38,170 nt of DNA from Rickettsiales bacterium (GCA_002691145.1 NZHE01000011.1:1-38170); one strand, 5' to 3'. Counted from the first letter of the stretch, positions 23,517 through 31,243 are shown. Notes: generated from the letters alone by a model not told the origin. Program-made: numbers and translations.

Positions 23517-23544
23517 TAACCTCGATCTTATTGACACCTTTTTA

Positions 23545-23778
23545 CTATCTTCCTAATTTCTTCTTTCTACCCAATGGTACTTTTTGCATTCTAGCAATCT
23601 TTTGCCCTTTACGATTAGTGTACTCAACACTAATCTCGGTTGTTCCTTTTGGTAAAGATCCTTGAATGCTTTTAATTATCTTCTTGTAAGATAATCCCTC
23701 CTTGATTTCGGAAAATTCCTTCAGGTCGGTGACTTTGATTGATAATTTTCTTCTTGATTTTATATTTTCTGTCTGCAT
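23545..23778 (-). CDS. hypothetical basic protein, 77 aa
   Basis: A small basic protein (MQTENIKSRRKLSIKVTDLKEF...) ending RMQKVPLGRKKKLGR. The pattern of strands (TTEISVEYTNRKGQKIARM) suggests a small RNA- or ribosome-binding fold; it precedes bL12 in the same operon, which fits. It is not a clear bS21 or other known ribosomal protein. The -10 box ends 5 bases before the ATG, so its mRNA should lack a leader. Confidence 0.75.
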   Translation of the reverse strand: MQTENIKSRRKLSIKVTDLKEFSEIKEGLSYKKIIKSIQGSLPKGTTEISVEYTNRKGQKIARMQKVPLGRKKKLGR

Positions 23779-23783
23779 TCTAT

Positions 23784-23812
23784 ATACTAGACTATGATTG
23801 ACATTTTGTCAA
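23784..23812 (-). promoter_or_regulatory. host-type promoter (TTGACA-17-TAGTAT)
   Basis: On the minus strand, TTGACA (23812-23807), 17 bp, TAGTAT (23789-23784), 5 bases from ATG 23778. Its -35 is half of a palindrome whose other half faces the tmRNA gene. Confidence 0.6.
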
Positions 23813-23826
23813 GTATATGTTTAAAT
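23798..23826 (+). promoter_or_regulatory. possible host-type promoter for tmRNA (TTGACA-17-TTAAAT)
   Basis: TTGACA (23798-23803), 17 bp, TTAAAT (23821-23826; 4 of 6 matches). It overlaps the late box at 23822-23827, so the tmRNA gene may be expressed early and late. Confidence 0.5.
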
Positions 23827-23827
23827 A
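23822..23827 (+). promoter_or_regulatory. late promoter box TTAAATA upstream of tmRNA
   Basis: TAAATA at 23822-23827, a few bases before the expected acceptor piece. Confidence 0.55.
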
Positions 23828-23832
23828 CATTG

Positions 23833-24180
23833 TAGGCGTTGAAGTGATGAGATAGATTTGACGGACCTGGGGGCAGTACCCAGCACCTCCACCAAAACTA
23901 GGCTAGGTGGCTTATGTAATCCCTTCCGGGGGTGAATTAGGATCGACGTATTTTGAATGCATCATGGAGTTTATCAGTAAGATCTCTGTAAAAGGTCAAT
24001 TTTATAAATGCTAATAGAAAAGCATTAGGATTTGCCGACTTAACAGTTGGTATGTCCAAAATGAGATTAGCGGCCTAGTCCACTAATTTCGGGGTTGGCA
24101 ACTTACCTGGCAACAGAAAAGTTGCTTAATTAATTTCCAATAACACTCCATATATCCAATGTAGTGTCGTATTATTTGCA
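23833..24180 (+). ncRNA. ssrA: two-piece (circularly permuted) tmRNA
   Basis: Gene order is acceptor piece, spacer, coding piece, as in alphaproteobacterial tmRNA. The acceptor piece has a T-arm CTGGG-GGCAGTA-CCCAG (23867-23883), acceptor strand CACCTCC (23884-23890) and encoded ACCA (23891-23894). After a 33-base spacer the coding piece starts GGGGGTGAATTAGGATCGACG at 23928; GGGGGTG pairs fully with CACCTCC and gives the G3-U70 pair required by alanyl-tRNA synthetase. CATCAT (23960-23965) can pair with GTGATG (23844-23849) as helix P2. A tag frame runs 24010-24075, starting Ala-Asn (ANRKAL) and ending KMRLAA before TAG. Exact ends are uncertain. It rescues stalled ribosomes. Confidence 0.88.
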
Positions 24181-24192
24181 TTTCACACCACC

Positions 24193-24198
24193 TAAATA
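24193..24198 (+). promoter_or_regulatory. late promoter box CTAAATA
   Basis: TAAATA 22 bases before ATG 24221; GGGAGG (24211-24216) lies between. Confidence 0.6.
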
Positions 24199-24220
24199 AT
24201 AGACAACATTGGGAGGCTAT

Positions 24221-24517
24221 ATGGCTTCAAAAAAAGAAAGATTGGTTTGGTCCAAATTAAAAAAGAAGTCTCCGAAAGTTCCGGACATCACTTGTCCTGC
24301 GATTGACGAAGTTATCCAGAGGATAGAAGATATAGAATCGGGCAAAAGAAAACTGTCCAACAGAGCACTACACGTCATAATAAAAAAGTTAGAAAAGTTG
24401 AGAACCGCAAACGAAAAATTACGTGATAGTGGATACTACTGGCACCATGTTGCAAAAGATCTAGTAAAAGATTTTTATAGTAAGCCTAAACTAGGCAAAT
24501 TCAAATTCTGGAAATAA
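24221..24517 (+). CDS. hypothetical basic helical protein, 98 aa
   Basis: Starts at ATG 24221 (MASKKERLVWSKLKKK), 4 bases after the Shine-Dalgarno GGGAGG; an in-frame TTG at 24209 is inside that site. The product is helical (EVIQRIEDIESGKRKLSNRALHVIIKKLEKLR in part) and basic, ending KLGKFKFWK. It could bind nucleic acid. Not recognised. Confidence 0.78.
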   Translation: MASKKERLVWSKLKKKSPKVPDITCPAIDEVIQRIEDIESGKRKLSNRALHVIIKKLEKLRTANEKLRDSGYYWHHVAKDLVKDFYSKPKLGKFKFWK

Positions 24518-24527
24518 TATACGGTCA

Positions 24528-24535
24528 TATAAATA
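24528..24535 (+). promoter_or_regulatory. T4-type late promoter TATAAATA
   Basis: A perfect TATAAATA, 6 bases upstream of ATG 24542. Confidence 0.8.
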
Positions 24536-24541
24536 GATTAT

Positions 24542-24982
24542 ATGGCAAAACTAGGTGACCCTACAGACTTCAGTTACAGGATACATAAGGTATTGAAAAT
24601 AATCGACGGTGATACCATCGATGTCATCTTGGATCTAGGATTTGATATTCTACATAAGAGCAGAGTGAGACTGTTTGGAATTGACACTCCAGAATCAAGA
24701 ACACGTGACAAGGAAGAAAAACAACGTGGATTGATCAGTAAAAAGTATCTGACTGAAGCAATAAAAAAAGGTAATAAATTAACAATCAAAACGCATAAAG
24801 GCTCCGAGACTGGTAAGTTTGGCAGGATACTTGGAGAAGTATTTGTAGATGGTAAAAATATTAATTTACAAATGACCAAGGATGGATATGCGGTGGCCTA
24901 CTACGGTCAAAATAAAAATTTAATCGAGGCCGAGCATCTAAAGAATAAGAAGAAACTGATTGCAAAAGGCATACTCAAGTAA
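24542..24982 (+). CDS. staphylococcal-nuclease-like (thermonuclease) protein
   Basis: 146 residues, one SNase domain. VLKIIDGDTIDVILDLG gives the Ca-binding Asp residues, RVRLFGIDTPES the first catalytic Arg and Glu region, and ETGKFGRILGEVFVDG the second catalytic Arg. NINLQMTKDGYAVAYYG and the final Lys-rich helix complete the fold. There is no signal peptide, so it should cut DNA or RNA inside the cell, for example host nucleic acid late in infection. Late promoter 6 bases upstream predicts a near-leaderless mRNA. Confidence 0.92.
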   Translation: MAKLGDPTDFSYRIHKVLKIIDGDTIDVILDLGFDILHKSRVRLFGIDTPESRTRDKEEKQRGLISKKYLTEAIKKGNKLTIKTHKGSETGKFGRILGEVFVDGKNINLQMTKDGYAVAYYGQNKNLIEAEHLKNKKKLIAKGILK

Positions 24983-24989
24983 TTAATCA

Positions 24990-25017
24990 TTGACATTTTT
25001 TGTTTTTGTGCTATAAT
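24990..25017 (+). promoter_or_regulatory. host-type early promoter (TTGACA-16-TATAAT, extended -10)
   Basis: TTGACA (24990-24995), a 16-bp spacer ending TGC, TATAAT (25012-25017). Drives the operon 25094-28911. Confidence 0.85.
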
Positions 25018-25029
25018 ACACTTGTATTT

Positions 25030-25060
25030 TTGATATTATTCTATTGTAGAATCCAATCAA
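25030..25060 (+). promoter_or_regulatory. leader hairpin
   Basis: TTGAT/ATCAA outer stem and ATTCTA/TAGAAT inner stem with a TTG loop and a symmetrical internal loop, inside the leader of the gene at 25094. It could be a protein-binding or stability element. Confidence 0.5.
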
Positions 25061-25093
25061 TGATGCAAAATGTTAATTCAATAGGAGAAAGAC

Positions 25094-26173
25094 ATGAGTA
25101 AAGTTAAAATGCTTCTTGACGTAGTCAATGACGTAAAAAAAGAAGCACCAGAAGACGTGCCAAACTGGTCCAAAAGGTACGCAGAAGCAAAACAAAATTT
25201 AAAAAACCAATTAGAAAAAGGTAGACAACTTCCGTTAGGAACTGAAGCACACCCATTACAAGACTTTGCATTTAACTATTCTGTGCAACGTGATGTAAGA
25301 GCAGGACACGTGATGAACATAATGAAAAAGTTTGATCCAAGAGTGTGTTGTCCTGTATCAGCCGTGAGAAGATCAGATAGTAAAACTTTGTACATATTCG
25401 ACGGACAACACAGAGCAGTATCACTTGCATTACTAGGGTATGACAAGATACCTGTTACAATAGTTGAAACAGATGAACCGGCCTTTGATGCAGAAGCATT
25501 TGAAATAGTAAACGATTCAGGTATATTAAGAGCAGGCACAGAAGAAATACACAGATGTTTGTTGCATAGATACAAGATGGGTGAAACAGAAACTGAAAGG
25601 GTAGTGACTGCCCATAAGGTGCAAGAAATATTTGACAAGTGTGAAATTGATCTCGAACCAAAACGTGTGAGAAAGAGTCCAGGAAAGTGTGGACCTAACA
25701 AACACTACTTCTCACATTTTGATTACGCATACAAAGGTTTTAAGATGGCAGGTGAATATGGTCTGCTTGACGCATTACAATCAATAAAAAATACCTATGG
25801 TGATGAAGATGGTGGAGAGATCAATCAAGGACTTTTCATAGGATTGATGAAACAATATCAAATGGGTGCAGAGGCAAAAAGATTGAAGAGACTGCCTGTT
25901 GATTGGATGATAAAAATGTTAGAAGCATTGAAGAAAGGTTGCGGTGCTTCTGGTGTGCTGATTCATAGTGCTACAAAGAAACAATGGCAACACGCAAACG
26001 GTGTTGGTTGGGACGCACCAGTGGCAATGGCTCATTTACTTCGAGAGGTTTACCTAATAGAAGACGGAACCTATGAGCCAAGTTATATGCCTAATGTTAC
26101 ACTTAAATTGGAAGAAGGAGATATTGCTCCAGACTCAGAAGCACAAACGGCCTTTAACAAGTATGTCAAATAA
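25094..26173 (+). CDS. ParB/sulfiredoxin-fold (DGQHR) protein
   Basis: 359 residues. Around residues 97-120, TLYIFDGQHRAVSLALLGYDKIPVTIVE has the core of the ParB N-terminal/sulfiredoxin fold (DGQHR phosphate-binding loop then a strand). The preceding half has VQRDVRAGHVMNIMKKFDP. The C-terminal 200 residues are helical and I do not recognise them; no ParB HTH is clear. DGQHR folds occur in ParB CTPases, nucleases and DNA-modification regulators. AGGAG lies 8 bases before the ATG. It leads an operon with two nuclease-like proteins, which suggests a DNA-directed role. Confidence 0.75.
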   Translation: MSKVKMLLDVVNDVKKEAPEDVPNWSKRYAEAKQNLKNQLEKGRQLPLGTEAHPLQDFAFNYSVQRDVRAGHVMNIMKKFDPRVCCPVSAVRRSDSKTLYIFDGQHRAVSLALLGYDKIPVTIVETDEPAFDAEAFEIVNDSGILRAGTEEIHRCLLHRYKMGETETERVVTAHKVQEIFDKCEIDLEPKRVRKSPGKCGPNKHYFSHFDYAYKGFKMAGEYGLLDALQSIKNTYGDEDGGEINQGLFIGLMKQYQMGAEAKRLKRLPVDWMIKMLEALKKGCGASGVLIHSATKKQWQHANGVGWDAPVAMAHLLREVYLIEDGTYEPSYMPNVTLKLEEGDIAPDSEAQTAFNKYVK

Positions 26174-26708
26174 AGACAAAATAGATCAAATCCTTTTACT
26201 ATCTGAAGAGGTTAGGAAAGATACAGGTCAGAGTCCACTATACAATTATGGATACAGAGAAATCATGCATAGAGAAGTGTTACAAAAGATATTCCCTTCA
26301 CTACAAAGATCATTGGGAAGTCATGGATCTGATGCAAACACAGATGACATTGATTTTATAGAATTTAAAAGTGGCTTTTGGACAAAAAAAACTGATCCTA
26401 CAATAAGTGATTGGAAACCAATCATGTTTGATATGAGTAAGAAAAAAGATCAAAAAAAAATTTACAACTATCAAGCATTAGGTTGCGGTCTATGGAGACG
26501 AGTTGGGGCCATACCAGTTGCTAATTTTTGGATAGGACCAGATCACATTAAAAAACTACATCCTTTGTTTGATAGAGTAATAGAGGAATATGACAAAAGA
26601 GAAACAGGAAGACAAGAAAATACTTTTACTCTACAACAGATATTAGAATACATTGAAGAAAAAGATATAATTTGGTTTAGATACGGAGAACAAGTCCTTG
26701 AATTTTAA
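26163..26708 (+). CDS. putative PD-(D/E)XK nuclease-like protein
   Basis: 181 residues from ATG 26163 (MSNKDKIDQILLLSEEVR), overlapping the previous gene by 11 bases. The segment DANTDDIDFIEFKSGFW has the Asp...Glu-x-Lys spacing of PD-(D/E)XK nucleases, following a helical N-terminus and SHGSDANTDD. After it YNYQALGCGLWRRVG contains a candidate Gln-helix. The match is by motif only. It is cotranscribed with an HNH-like gene, whose start it overlaps. Confidence 0.6.
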   Translation: MSNKDKIDQILLLSEEVRKDTGQSPLYNYGYREIMHREVLQKIFPSLQRSLGSHGSDANTDDIDFIEFKSGFWTKKTDPTISDWKPIMFDMSKKKDQKKIYNYQALGCGLWRRVGAIPVANFWIGPDHIKKLHPLFDRVIEEYDKRETGRQENTFTLQQILEYIEEKDIIWFRYGEQVLEF

Positions 26709-27228
26709 ATTGTTAGAAGATACTGCGTTGGCTGATATAAGTTTCAAAACAAAGTCACGTCCAGACGTAAAAGAAATATCACAATATATTGATAGATTAA
26801 AAAGTGATCTATTCGATCCTAAATGGTCTGACAATATTAAAAAGCAAATTAAATCATCGTTGGTTTTATACATTAGGATGATGCAAAAGCAATTAGCACC
26901 AAATGGTGCCCATTACAGAGCAAGTGATATTAACAAACAACATTTAGAACACGTAATACCGCAGAATAAAATTATTAATGCTTACCTGCATGATAAATTA
27001 CCAGTGAATCTAGTATTGCAAATGCCTTTATGTTTAATTGACGATGCTGATAAGCATATTTTAGAGGGCGATTGGCAAACAGGTGCAACGTGGCAGTACC
27101 CTTTCAAACGTTATGCACTAGCAGGATACAAAAGAACAATAAAAGATGCTAGAGGTAATGCTATTGACTTTGAATCCTACACACTACACGATCACTTTAA
27201 AATGATAGGTGTTAAATTAGATAATTAA
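26698..27228 (+). CDS. putative HNH-like nuclease protein, TTG start
   Basis: 176 residues. [14 protein letters not shown] (near residue 80) resembles the lEHilPQ motif of DUF1524/GmrSD-type HNH domains, followed by [22 protein letters not shown], where NL and the last His would be the other metal-site residues. No ATG lies near the start; TTG 26698 with GGAG 9 bases before it fits. It overlaps the previous gene by 11 bases, the same arrangement as its neighbour. Function as a nuclease is inferred. Confidence 0.6.
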   Translation: MNFKLLEDTALADISFKTKSRPDVKEISQYIDRLKSDLFDPKWSDNIKKQIKSSLVLYIRMMQKQLAPNGAHYRASDINKQHLEHVIPQNKIINAYLHDKLPVNLVLQMPLCLIDDADKHILEGDWQTGATWQYPFKRYALAGYKRTIKDARGNAIDFESYTLHDHFKMIGVKLDN

Positions 27229-27232
27229 TAGT

Positions 27233-28687
27233 ATGCCGATACAAAACAAAAAAGATGAACAAATTGTAAAAGAACGTTTTGATTCAGACTACAAAGCAGG
27301 CTTCACGACAAATGTGGAATCAAATACTTTGCCTCCTGGACTGAATGAAGATGTTGTGGCAAAAATTTCAAAAATGAAGAATGAGCCTGATTGGCTTTTA
27401 CAATATAGATTAAAAGCATACAGAAGATGGAAAGTTCTTAAACAACCGGATTGGAGTACTTTAGAAATTGATCCGATTGACTATCAATCTATCTCATATT
27501 ATAGTGCCCCAAAGCCTAAACTTAAATCCATGGACGAAGTTGATCCTGAAGTACTTAAAACATTTGATAAACTTGGGATACCCACACAAGAGAGAGCGGC
27601 ATTGGCCGGAGTGGCCGTTGATGCAGTCTTCGACTCTGTATCAGTTGCAACAACTTACAAAGAAGAATTAGGTAAGTTAGGAATCATATTTTGTTCGTTC
27701 TCAGATGCGGTCAAGGACCATCCTGAATTAGTTAAGAAATATCTAGGTTCCGTGATTCCATTATCGGACAATTACTTTGCAACATTAAATTCTGCCGTTT
27801 TCACAGATGGATCATTTGTTTATATTCCTAAGGGAGTAAGGTGTCCTATGGAACTTTCTACATATTTTAGAATAAATGCTACGAACACAGGACAATTTGA
27901 AAGGACTTTGATTGTAGCAGAAGAAGGAAGTTATGTCAGTTACCTAGAAGGTTGCACTGCACCGATGAGAGATGAAAATCAATTACACGCGGCCAATGTT
28001 GAATTGGTTGCAATGGACAATGCAGAGATAAAATATTCAACAATACAAAATTGGTATCCGGGCGATCCTGTAACAGGAAAAGGCGGCATCTATAATTTTG
28101 TTACTAAAAGAGGTTTGTGTAAAGGCTACAAATCAAAAATAACTTGGACACAATTTGAAACTGGCAGTAGATTGACATGGAAGTACCCAAGTTGTATCTT
28201 AAAAGGAGATAGTTCAATTGGAGAATTTTATTCTGTTGCATTGACCAACGGTAGACAACAAGCAGACACCGGAACAAAGATGATACATCTAGGCAAGAAC
28301 ACAAAGTCAACTATCATATCAAAAGGTATATCAGCAGGAAAATCAAAAAACACATACAGAGGTTTGGTAAACATCATGCCAAAGGCCTCAGGTGCAGTAA
28401 ATCACACTGCTTGTGATTCGCTCATGATGGGAAGTGGTTGCGGAGCAATAACTGTTCCATATATAGAAAATAAAAATAAATCTAGCAGTATTAATCACGA
28501 AGCAACAACATCAAAAGTAAGTGACGAACAATTATTCTATTGTAAACAAAGAGGACTAAATGAAAATGATGCGACCAATATGATTGTATCAGGTTTTTGC
28601 AAAGAAGTATTCCAAAAACTGCCAATGGAATTTGCAATGGAAGCCAATAAATTGTTAGAGGTGTCCATGGAAGGCTCAGTAGGCTAA
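27233..28687 (+). CDS. sufB: Fe-S cluster scaffold protein SufB, full length
   Basis: 484 residues, the usual length. The SufB beta-helix carries [19 protein letters not shown] (Cys near residue 241, the position of E. coli Cys254), [20 protein letters not shown] (Cys near 394, the position of Cys405) and NHEATTSK (His/Glu near 422-423, positions of His433/Glu434). All residues needed for sulfur transfer and cluster building appear kept. SufB works in a SufBC2D complex, and no SufC, SufD or SufS is in this window, so it should use host partners. Fifth auxiliary gene in the operon from 24990, 4 bases after the HNH-like gene. Confidence 0.95.
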   Translation: MPIQNKKDEQIVKERFDSDYKAGFTTNVESNTLPPGLNEDVVAKISKMKNEPDWLLQYRLKAYRRWKVLKQPDWSTLEIDPIDYQSISYYSAPKPKLKSMDEVDPEVLKTFDKLGIPTQERAALAGVAVDAVFDSVSVATTYKEELGKLGIIFCSFSDAVKDHPELVKKYLGSVIPLSDNYFATLNSAVFTDGSFVYIPKGVRCPMELSTYFRINATNTGQFERTLIVAEEGSYVSYLEGCTAPMRDENQLHAANVELVAMDNAEIKYSTIQNWYPGDPVTGKGGIYNFVTKRGLCKGYKSKITWTQFETGSRLTWKYPSCILKGDSSIGEFYSVALTNGRQQADTGTKMIHLGKNTKSTIISKGISAGKSKNTYRGLVNIMPKASGAVNHTACDSLMMGSGCGAITVPYIENKNKSSSINHEATTSKVSDEQLFYCKQRGLNENDATNMIVSGFCKEVFQKLPMEFAMEANKLLEVSMEGSVG

Positions 28688-28911
28688 TGGCAAGAGACTT
28701 GTTCGAAGATAAAGACAAATTAAAAGACAGTCATCCTAAAACAGATGATACAATACCTTCACCCTGCATTAGTGTATGTATGTACGACGATACAGAAAGT
28801 TTTTGTATTGGTTGTTATAGAACACCAAAAGAACTACAGGATTGGTGGGTAATGACCAAAGAAGAAAAATTAAAAACCTTAAACGAGATCGAGGAAAGAA
28901 AAAAAGGTTAA
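28687..28911 (+). CDS. DUF1289 family cysteine-cluster protein
   Basis: 74 residues. The DUF1289 signature SPCISVCMYDDTESFCIGC (four Cys) is followed by YRTPKELQDWW and a helical end. The four Cys suggest a bound metal or Fe-S cluster; the family's function is unknown. Its start overlaps the sufB stop (TAATG), a coupling that suggests a shared role in Fe-S metabolism (inference). The stop overlaps the convergent gene ending at 28908. Confidence 0.9.
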   Translation: MARDLFEDKDKLKDSHPKTDDTIPSPCISVCMYDDTESFCIGCYRTPKELQDWWVMTKEEKLKTLNEIEERKKG

Positions 28912-29261
28912 TCCTTTGGTTTGTTAAACAAATGGCCTCGCCATTTAAAACTATATTGATAACTCCAGCCATCGTCGTAATTAAATTGACTTAGACCACC
29001 ATTGTCATGACTGAAGTTCATGATTAGCGAATCAGGATCCCATATATCTGTATACCAATTATAATTAAATTTGTTAGATTCCCAATGAAGTTCTTTAAAA
29101 TCTTTCACTTTCAATTGTTCCGGTACCGGTAAGTTTATTTGCGGAACATACTGCTTGATTATTTCTTCAACGCCGTACTCAACTTTTGGCTCATCAGCCG
29201 CGGCGATATTAGAAGTTAGAAATAGTAACCCAGAGATTGCACTTATAAGTTGCTTTCTCAT
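28908..29261 (-). CDS. secreted/periplasmic hypothetical protein, 117 aa
   Basis: A signal peptide is clear: MRKQLISAISGLLFLTSNIAAADEP, with likely cleavage after AAA near residue 22. The mature protein is rich in Trp, Tyr, Asn and Asp (DGWSYQYSFKWRGHLF), compatible with a small beta-sheet periplasmic protein. AAGGAAG precedes the ATG. It has its own promoter and opposes the sufB operon. It could act in the envelope, such as exclusion or lysis timing (inference). Confidence 0.8.
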   Translation of the reverse strand: MRKQLISAISGLLFLTSNIAAADEPKVEYGVEEIIKQYVPQINLPVPEQLKVKDFKELHWESNKFNYNWYTDIWDPDSLIMNFSHDNGGLSQFNYDDGWSYQYSFKWRGHLFNKPKD

Positions 29262-29277
29262 ATTCTTCCTTTACTAA

Positions 29278-29305
29278 AATATATAGTGTTTTGCCTAAAA
29301 GTCAA
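29278..29305 (-). promoter_or_regulatory. host-type promoter (TTGACT-16-TATATT)
   Basis: On the minus strand, TTGACT (29305-29300), 16 bp, TATATT (29283-29278), feeding the gene at 29261. Confidence 0.6.
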
Positions 29306-29327
29306 TATAAAAAGTGGTTGTTTTTGG

Positions 29328-29355
29328 TTGACAGAAAGTTGATCTGTGCTAAAAT
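29328..29355 (+). promoter_or_regulatory. host-type early promoter (TTGACA-16-TAAAAT, extended -10)
   Basis: GGTTGACA (-35 at 29328-29333), a 16-bp spacer ending TGC, TAAAAT (29350-29355). Drives the DNA ligase operon. Confidence 0.75.
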
Positions 29356-29366
29356 GTAACAATAGA

Positions 29367-29436
29367 AGACATAAATGTAAATGTCTATAAACTAATCTCG
29401 TCGGATTTCGTCATATTCGGCGAGGTTGACTTTTTG
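29367..29436 (+). promoter_or_regulatory. structured leader, attenuator-like
   Basis: Two hairpins lie in the ligase leader: AGACAT/ATGTCT (29367-29386), and AATCTCGTCG (29394-29403) with CGGCGAGGTT (29418-29427), the second followed by GACTTTTTG. The second has terminator form, so read-through may be regulated, or a short RNA may be made. Confidence 0.5.
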
Positions 29437-29462
29437 CAGTAAAACGTTAAAATGTGAGTGTT

Positions 29463-30743
29463 ATGCATAAGATTATACAAGAGTTAGAAACAGACAACAG
29501 TCGTCTTAAAAAAGAAGCAATTATTCGTAGAGAGAGCGATGCTGACAACATAGAATTCTTCAATGGTGTTGGTATGGCCTTAGATGGTTTTCGAACCTTT
29601 GGACTCAAGCAAGTTCCGAAAGCCACAAAAGATGGGCCAGGATTAAGTTGGGAACGATTTGCCTACGTGGTAGACAAATTAGAAAAAAGAGAACTTACTG
29701 GTAATGATATGAGAAAGACCGTTGATCATTTGTGTGAGACTGCTAAAGTTGAACAGTGGAACGACTGGTATCGTAGGATATTGATCAAGGATCTAAGATG
29801 TGGTGTCACTCATAAAACAATTAACAAGCATAGCAAAATTAAAGTGCCTGTGTTTGAATGTATGTTGGCCGACGACAGCAAGAAACACGAGAAGAAGATG
29901 ACCGGCGAAGTATTAGTTGAACCAAAACTTGACGGTGTGAGAGTTGTTGTCATCTGTGACGTTGACAAGGATGAAGTAAAGTTGTTTTCGAGAAACGGCA
30001 AGGAACTTTCAAACTTTCCTAAGATATTACAACAATTTGATGAGATGCTAGATCAAATGCCAGAGTCAATGGTGTTCGATGGTGAAGTAATGAGTGATGA
30101 CTTCCAGACATTGATGAGAGAGATACACAGAAAGGGAGGAGCCAAGACTGACGACGCTATATTGAATGTGTTTGACTGTCTACCTTTGGAGGATTTTAAA
30201 GAAGGTGCTTGTTCTACCACACTGATAGATAGGAAAAAGATATTAGACAACTATCAGTTTGGATCAAATATTAGACTTGTAGAAAATGTCAAAATTAATC
30301 TAAGTGAGGAAGATGGACAAAAGCAATTCGCCGACTACAACAAACTTTGTATTGATAAAGGATATGAAGGCATTATGGTTAAGCCTGTCAATGGCATATA
30401 TGAATGTAAGAGATCTAGTCTTTGGCTAAAGGTGAAACCATTTATAGAAGTTTCACTTACTGTGAAAGATGTAGAAGAAGGTACAGGACGTAATGTAGGT
30501 AAACTAGGTGCTCTTATAGTAGAAGGTAAAGATGACGGCAAGTTTATAAAGACCAACGTTGGATCTGGATTGACAGACACAGACAGGGAAACATTTTGGA
30601 AGGCAAAAGACAAGTTGATAGGACAGATTGTAGAAGTTAGGGCAGATCAAATCACACAGAATCAAGACAGCAAAGACGAATGGAGCCTAAGGTTTCCTAG
30701 ATTCTTACGATTCAGAGGTTTTGAGATAGGAGAGAAACTGTAA
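29463..30743 (+). CDS. lig: ATP-dependent DNA ligase
   Basis: 426 residues from ATG 29463; an in-frame GTG at 29454 would add three. Motif I is VEPKLDGVRV (lysine near residue 155, the AMP-binding residue), motif III VFDGEVM, motif IV YEGIMVK and motif V LWLKVKP, so all ligase motifs are present. An OB-fold follows to the end (LRFPRFLRFRG). It resembles T4 gp30-type ligases and joins nicks during phage replication and recombination. Neither start has a clear Shine-Dalgarno. The stop overlaps the next ATG (TAATG). Confidence 0.94.
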   Translation: MHKIIQELETDNSRLKKEAIIRRESDADNIEFFNGVGMALDGFRTFGLKQVPKATKDGPGLSWERFAYVVDKLEKRELTGNDMRKTVDHLCETAKVEQWNDWYRRILIKDLRCGVTHKTINKHSKIKVPVFECMLADDSKKHEKKMTGEVLVEPKLDGVRVVVICDVDKDEVKLFSRNGKELSNFPKILQQFDEMLDQMPESMVFDGEVMSDDFQTLMREIHRKGGAKTDDAILNVFDCLPLEDFKEGACSTTLIDRKKILDNYQFGSNIRLVENVKINLSEEDGQKQFADYNKLCIDKGYEGIMVKPVNGIYECKRSSLWLKVKPFIEVSLTVKDVEEGTGRNVGKLGALIVEGKDDGKFIKTNVGSGLTDTDRETFWKAKDKLIGQIVEVRADQITQNQDSKDEWSLRFPRFLRFRGFEIGEKL

Positions 30744-31243
30744 TGAAAAAGTTTAAAGATAGAGTCAATGACTTTTTTAAATGGGTCAAAGGCACTGAAC
30801 TTGTCGAACTTGACAATATAGACGTATCTGAAGATCCTGTGAGACCTGAACTTACTTTAGGATTTAGAATTACAAACGGTAGAAAGATTTTTGGTTTGAA
30901 ATATGAAAATGAAATAGAGGCCATTGTGTGCGTGGCATTTTGTCCTGAGGTACCTTACACTGTCAGAGAATTAGATTATATGTCTAGAGTAAAAGACGGA
31001 AAGATTGGTGTAGCCTATACAGTTTGGTCTAGAAAAAGAGGTGCCGGTAGAGAAATAATTAACAAGTTGGGTGAATGGGCGAAGACAAATAAAGTTGAAA
31101 GACTGGTTACCCTGTCACCACTAACACCCATGGCGACCCATTTCCACATTAAAAATGGTGCAAAACAAATCAAGGTCAGTGAAGATACACAAAACTTTGA
31201 ATATAAAATAGGAGATCACAAAAATGAAAGATTGGATGATTGA
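30743..31243 (+). CDS. GNAT-like acetyltransferase
   Basis: 166 residues. The C-terminal half has the GNAT layout: strand GKIGVAYTVWS, then RKRGAGREIINKLGEWA matching the acetyl-CoA-binding RGxG loop and helix, then VERLVTLSPLT and HFHIKNGAKQIKV, the usual xxxNGF-type end. The N-terminal 60 residues are less typical. Target unknown; phage GNATs can modify host proteins. Coupled to the ligase (TAATG) and overlapping the next gene by 20 bases. Confidence 0.72.
   Translation: MKKFKDRVNDFFKWVKGTELVELDNIDVSEDPVRPELTLGFRITNGRKIFGLKYENEIEAIVCVAFCPEVPYTVRELDYMSRVKDGKIGVAYTVWSRKRGAGREIINKLGEWAKTNKVERLVTLSPLTPMATHFHIKNGAKQIKVSEDTQNFEYKIGDHKNERLDD

Noticed and set aside
23430-23519. A 29-codon plus-strand frame just after a TAAATA at 23421
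   Set aside because: It is antisense to the better supported 43-codon minus-strand gene, the box-to-ATG gap is only 3 bases, and the peptide has no recognisable pattern.
23545-23778. Ribosomal protein bS21 for the 77-residue gene beside bL12
   Set aside because: Size and basic charge fit, but the sequence lacks the bS21 core pattern, so only a ribosome-related guess is justified.
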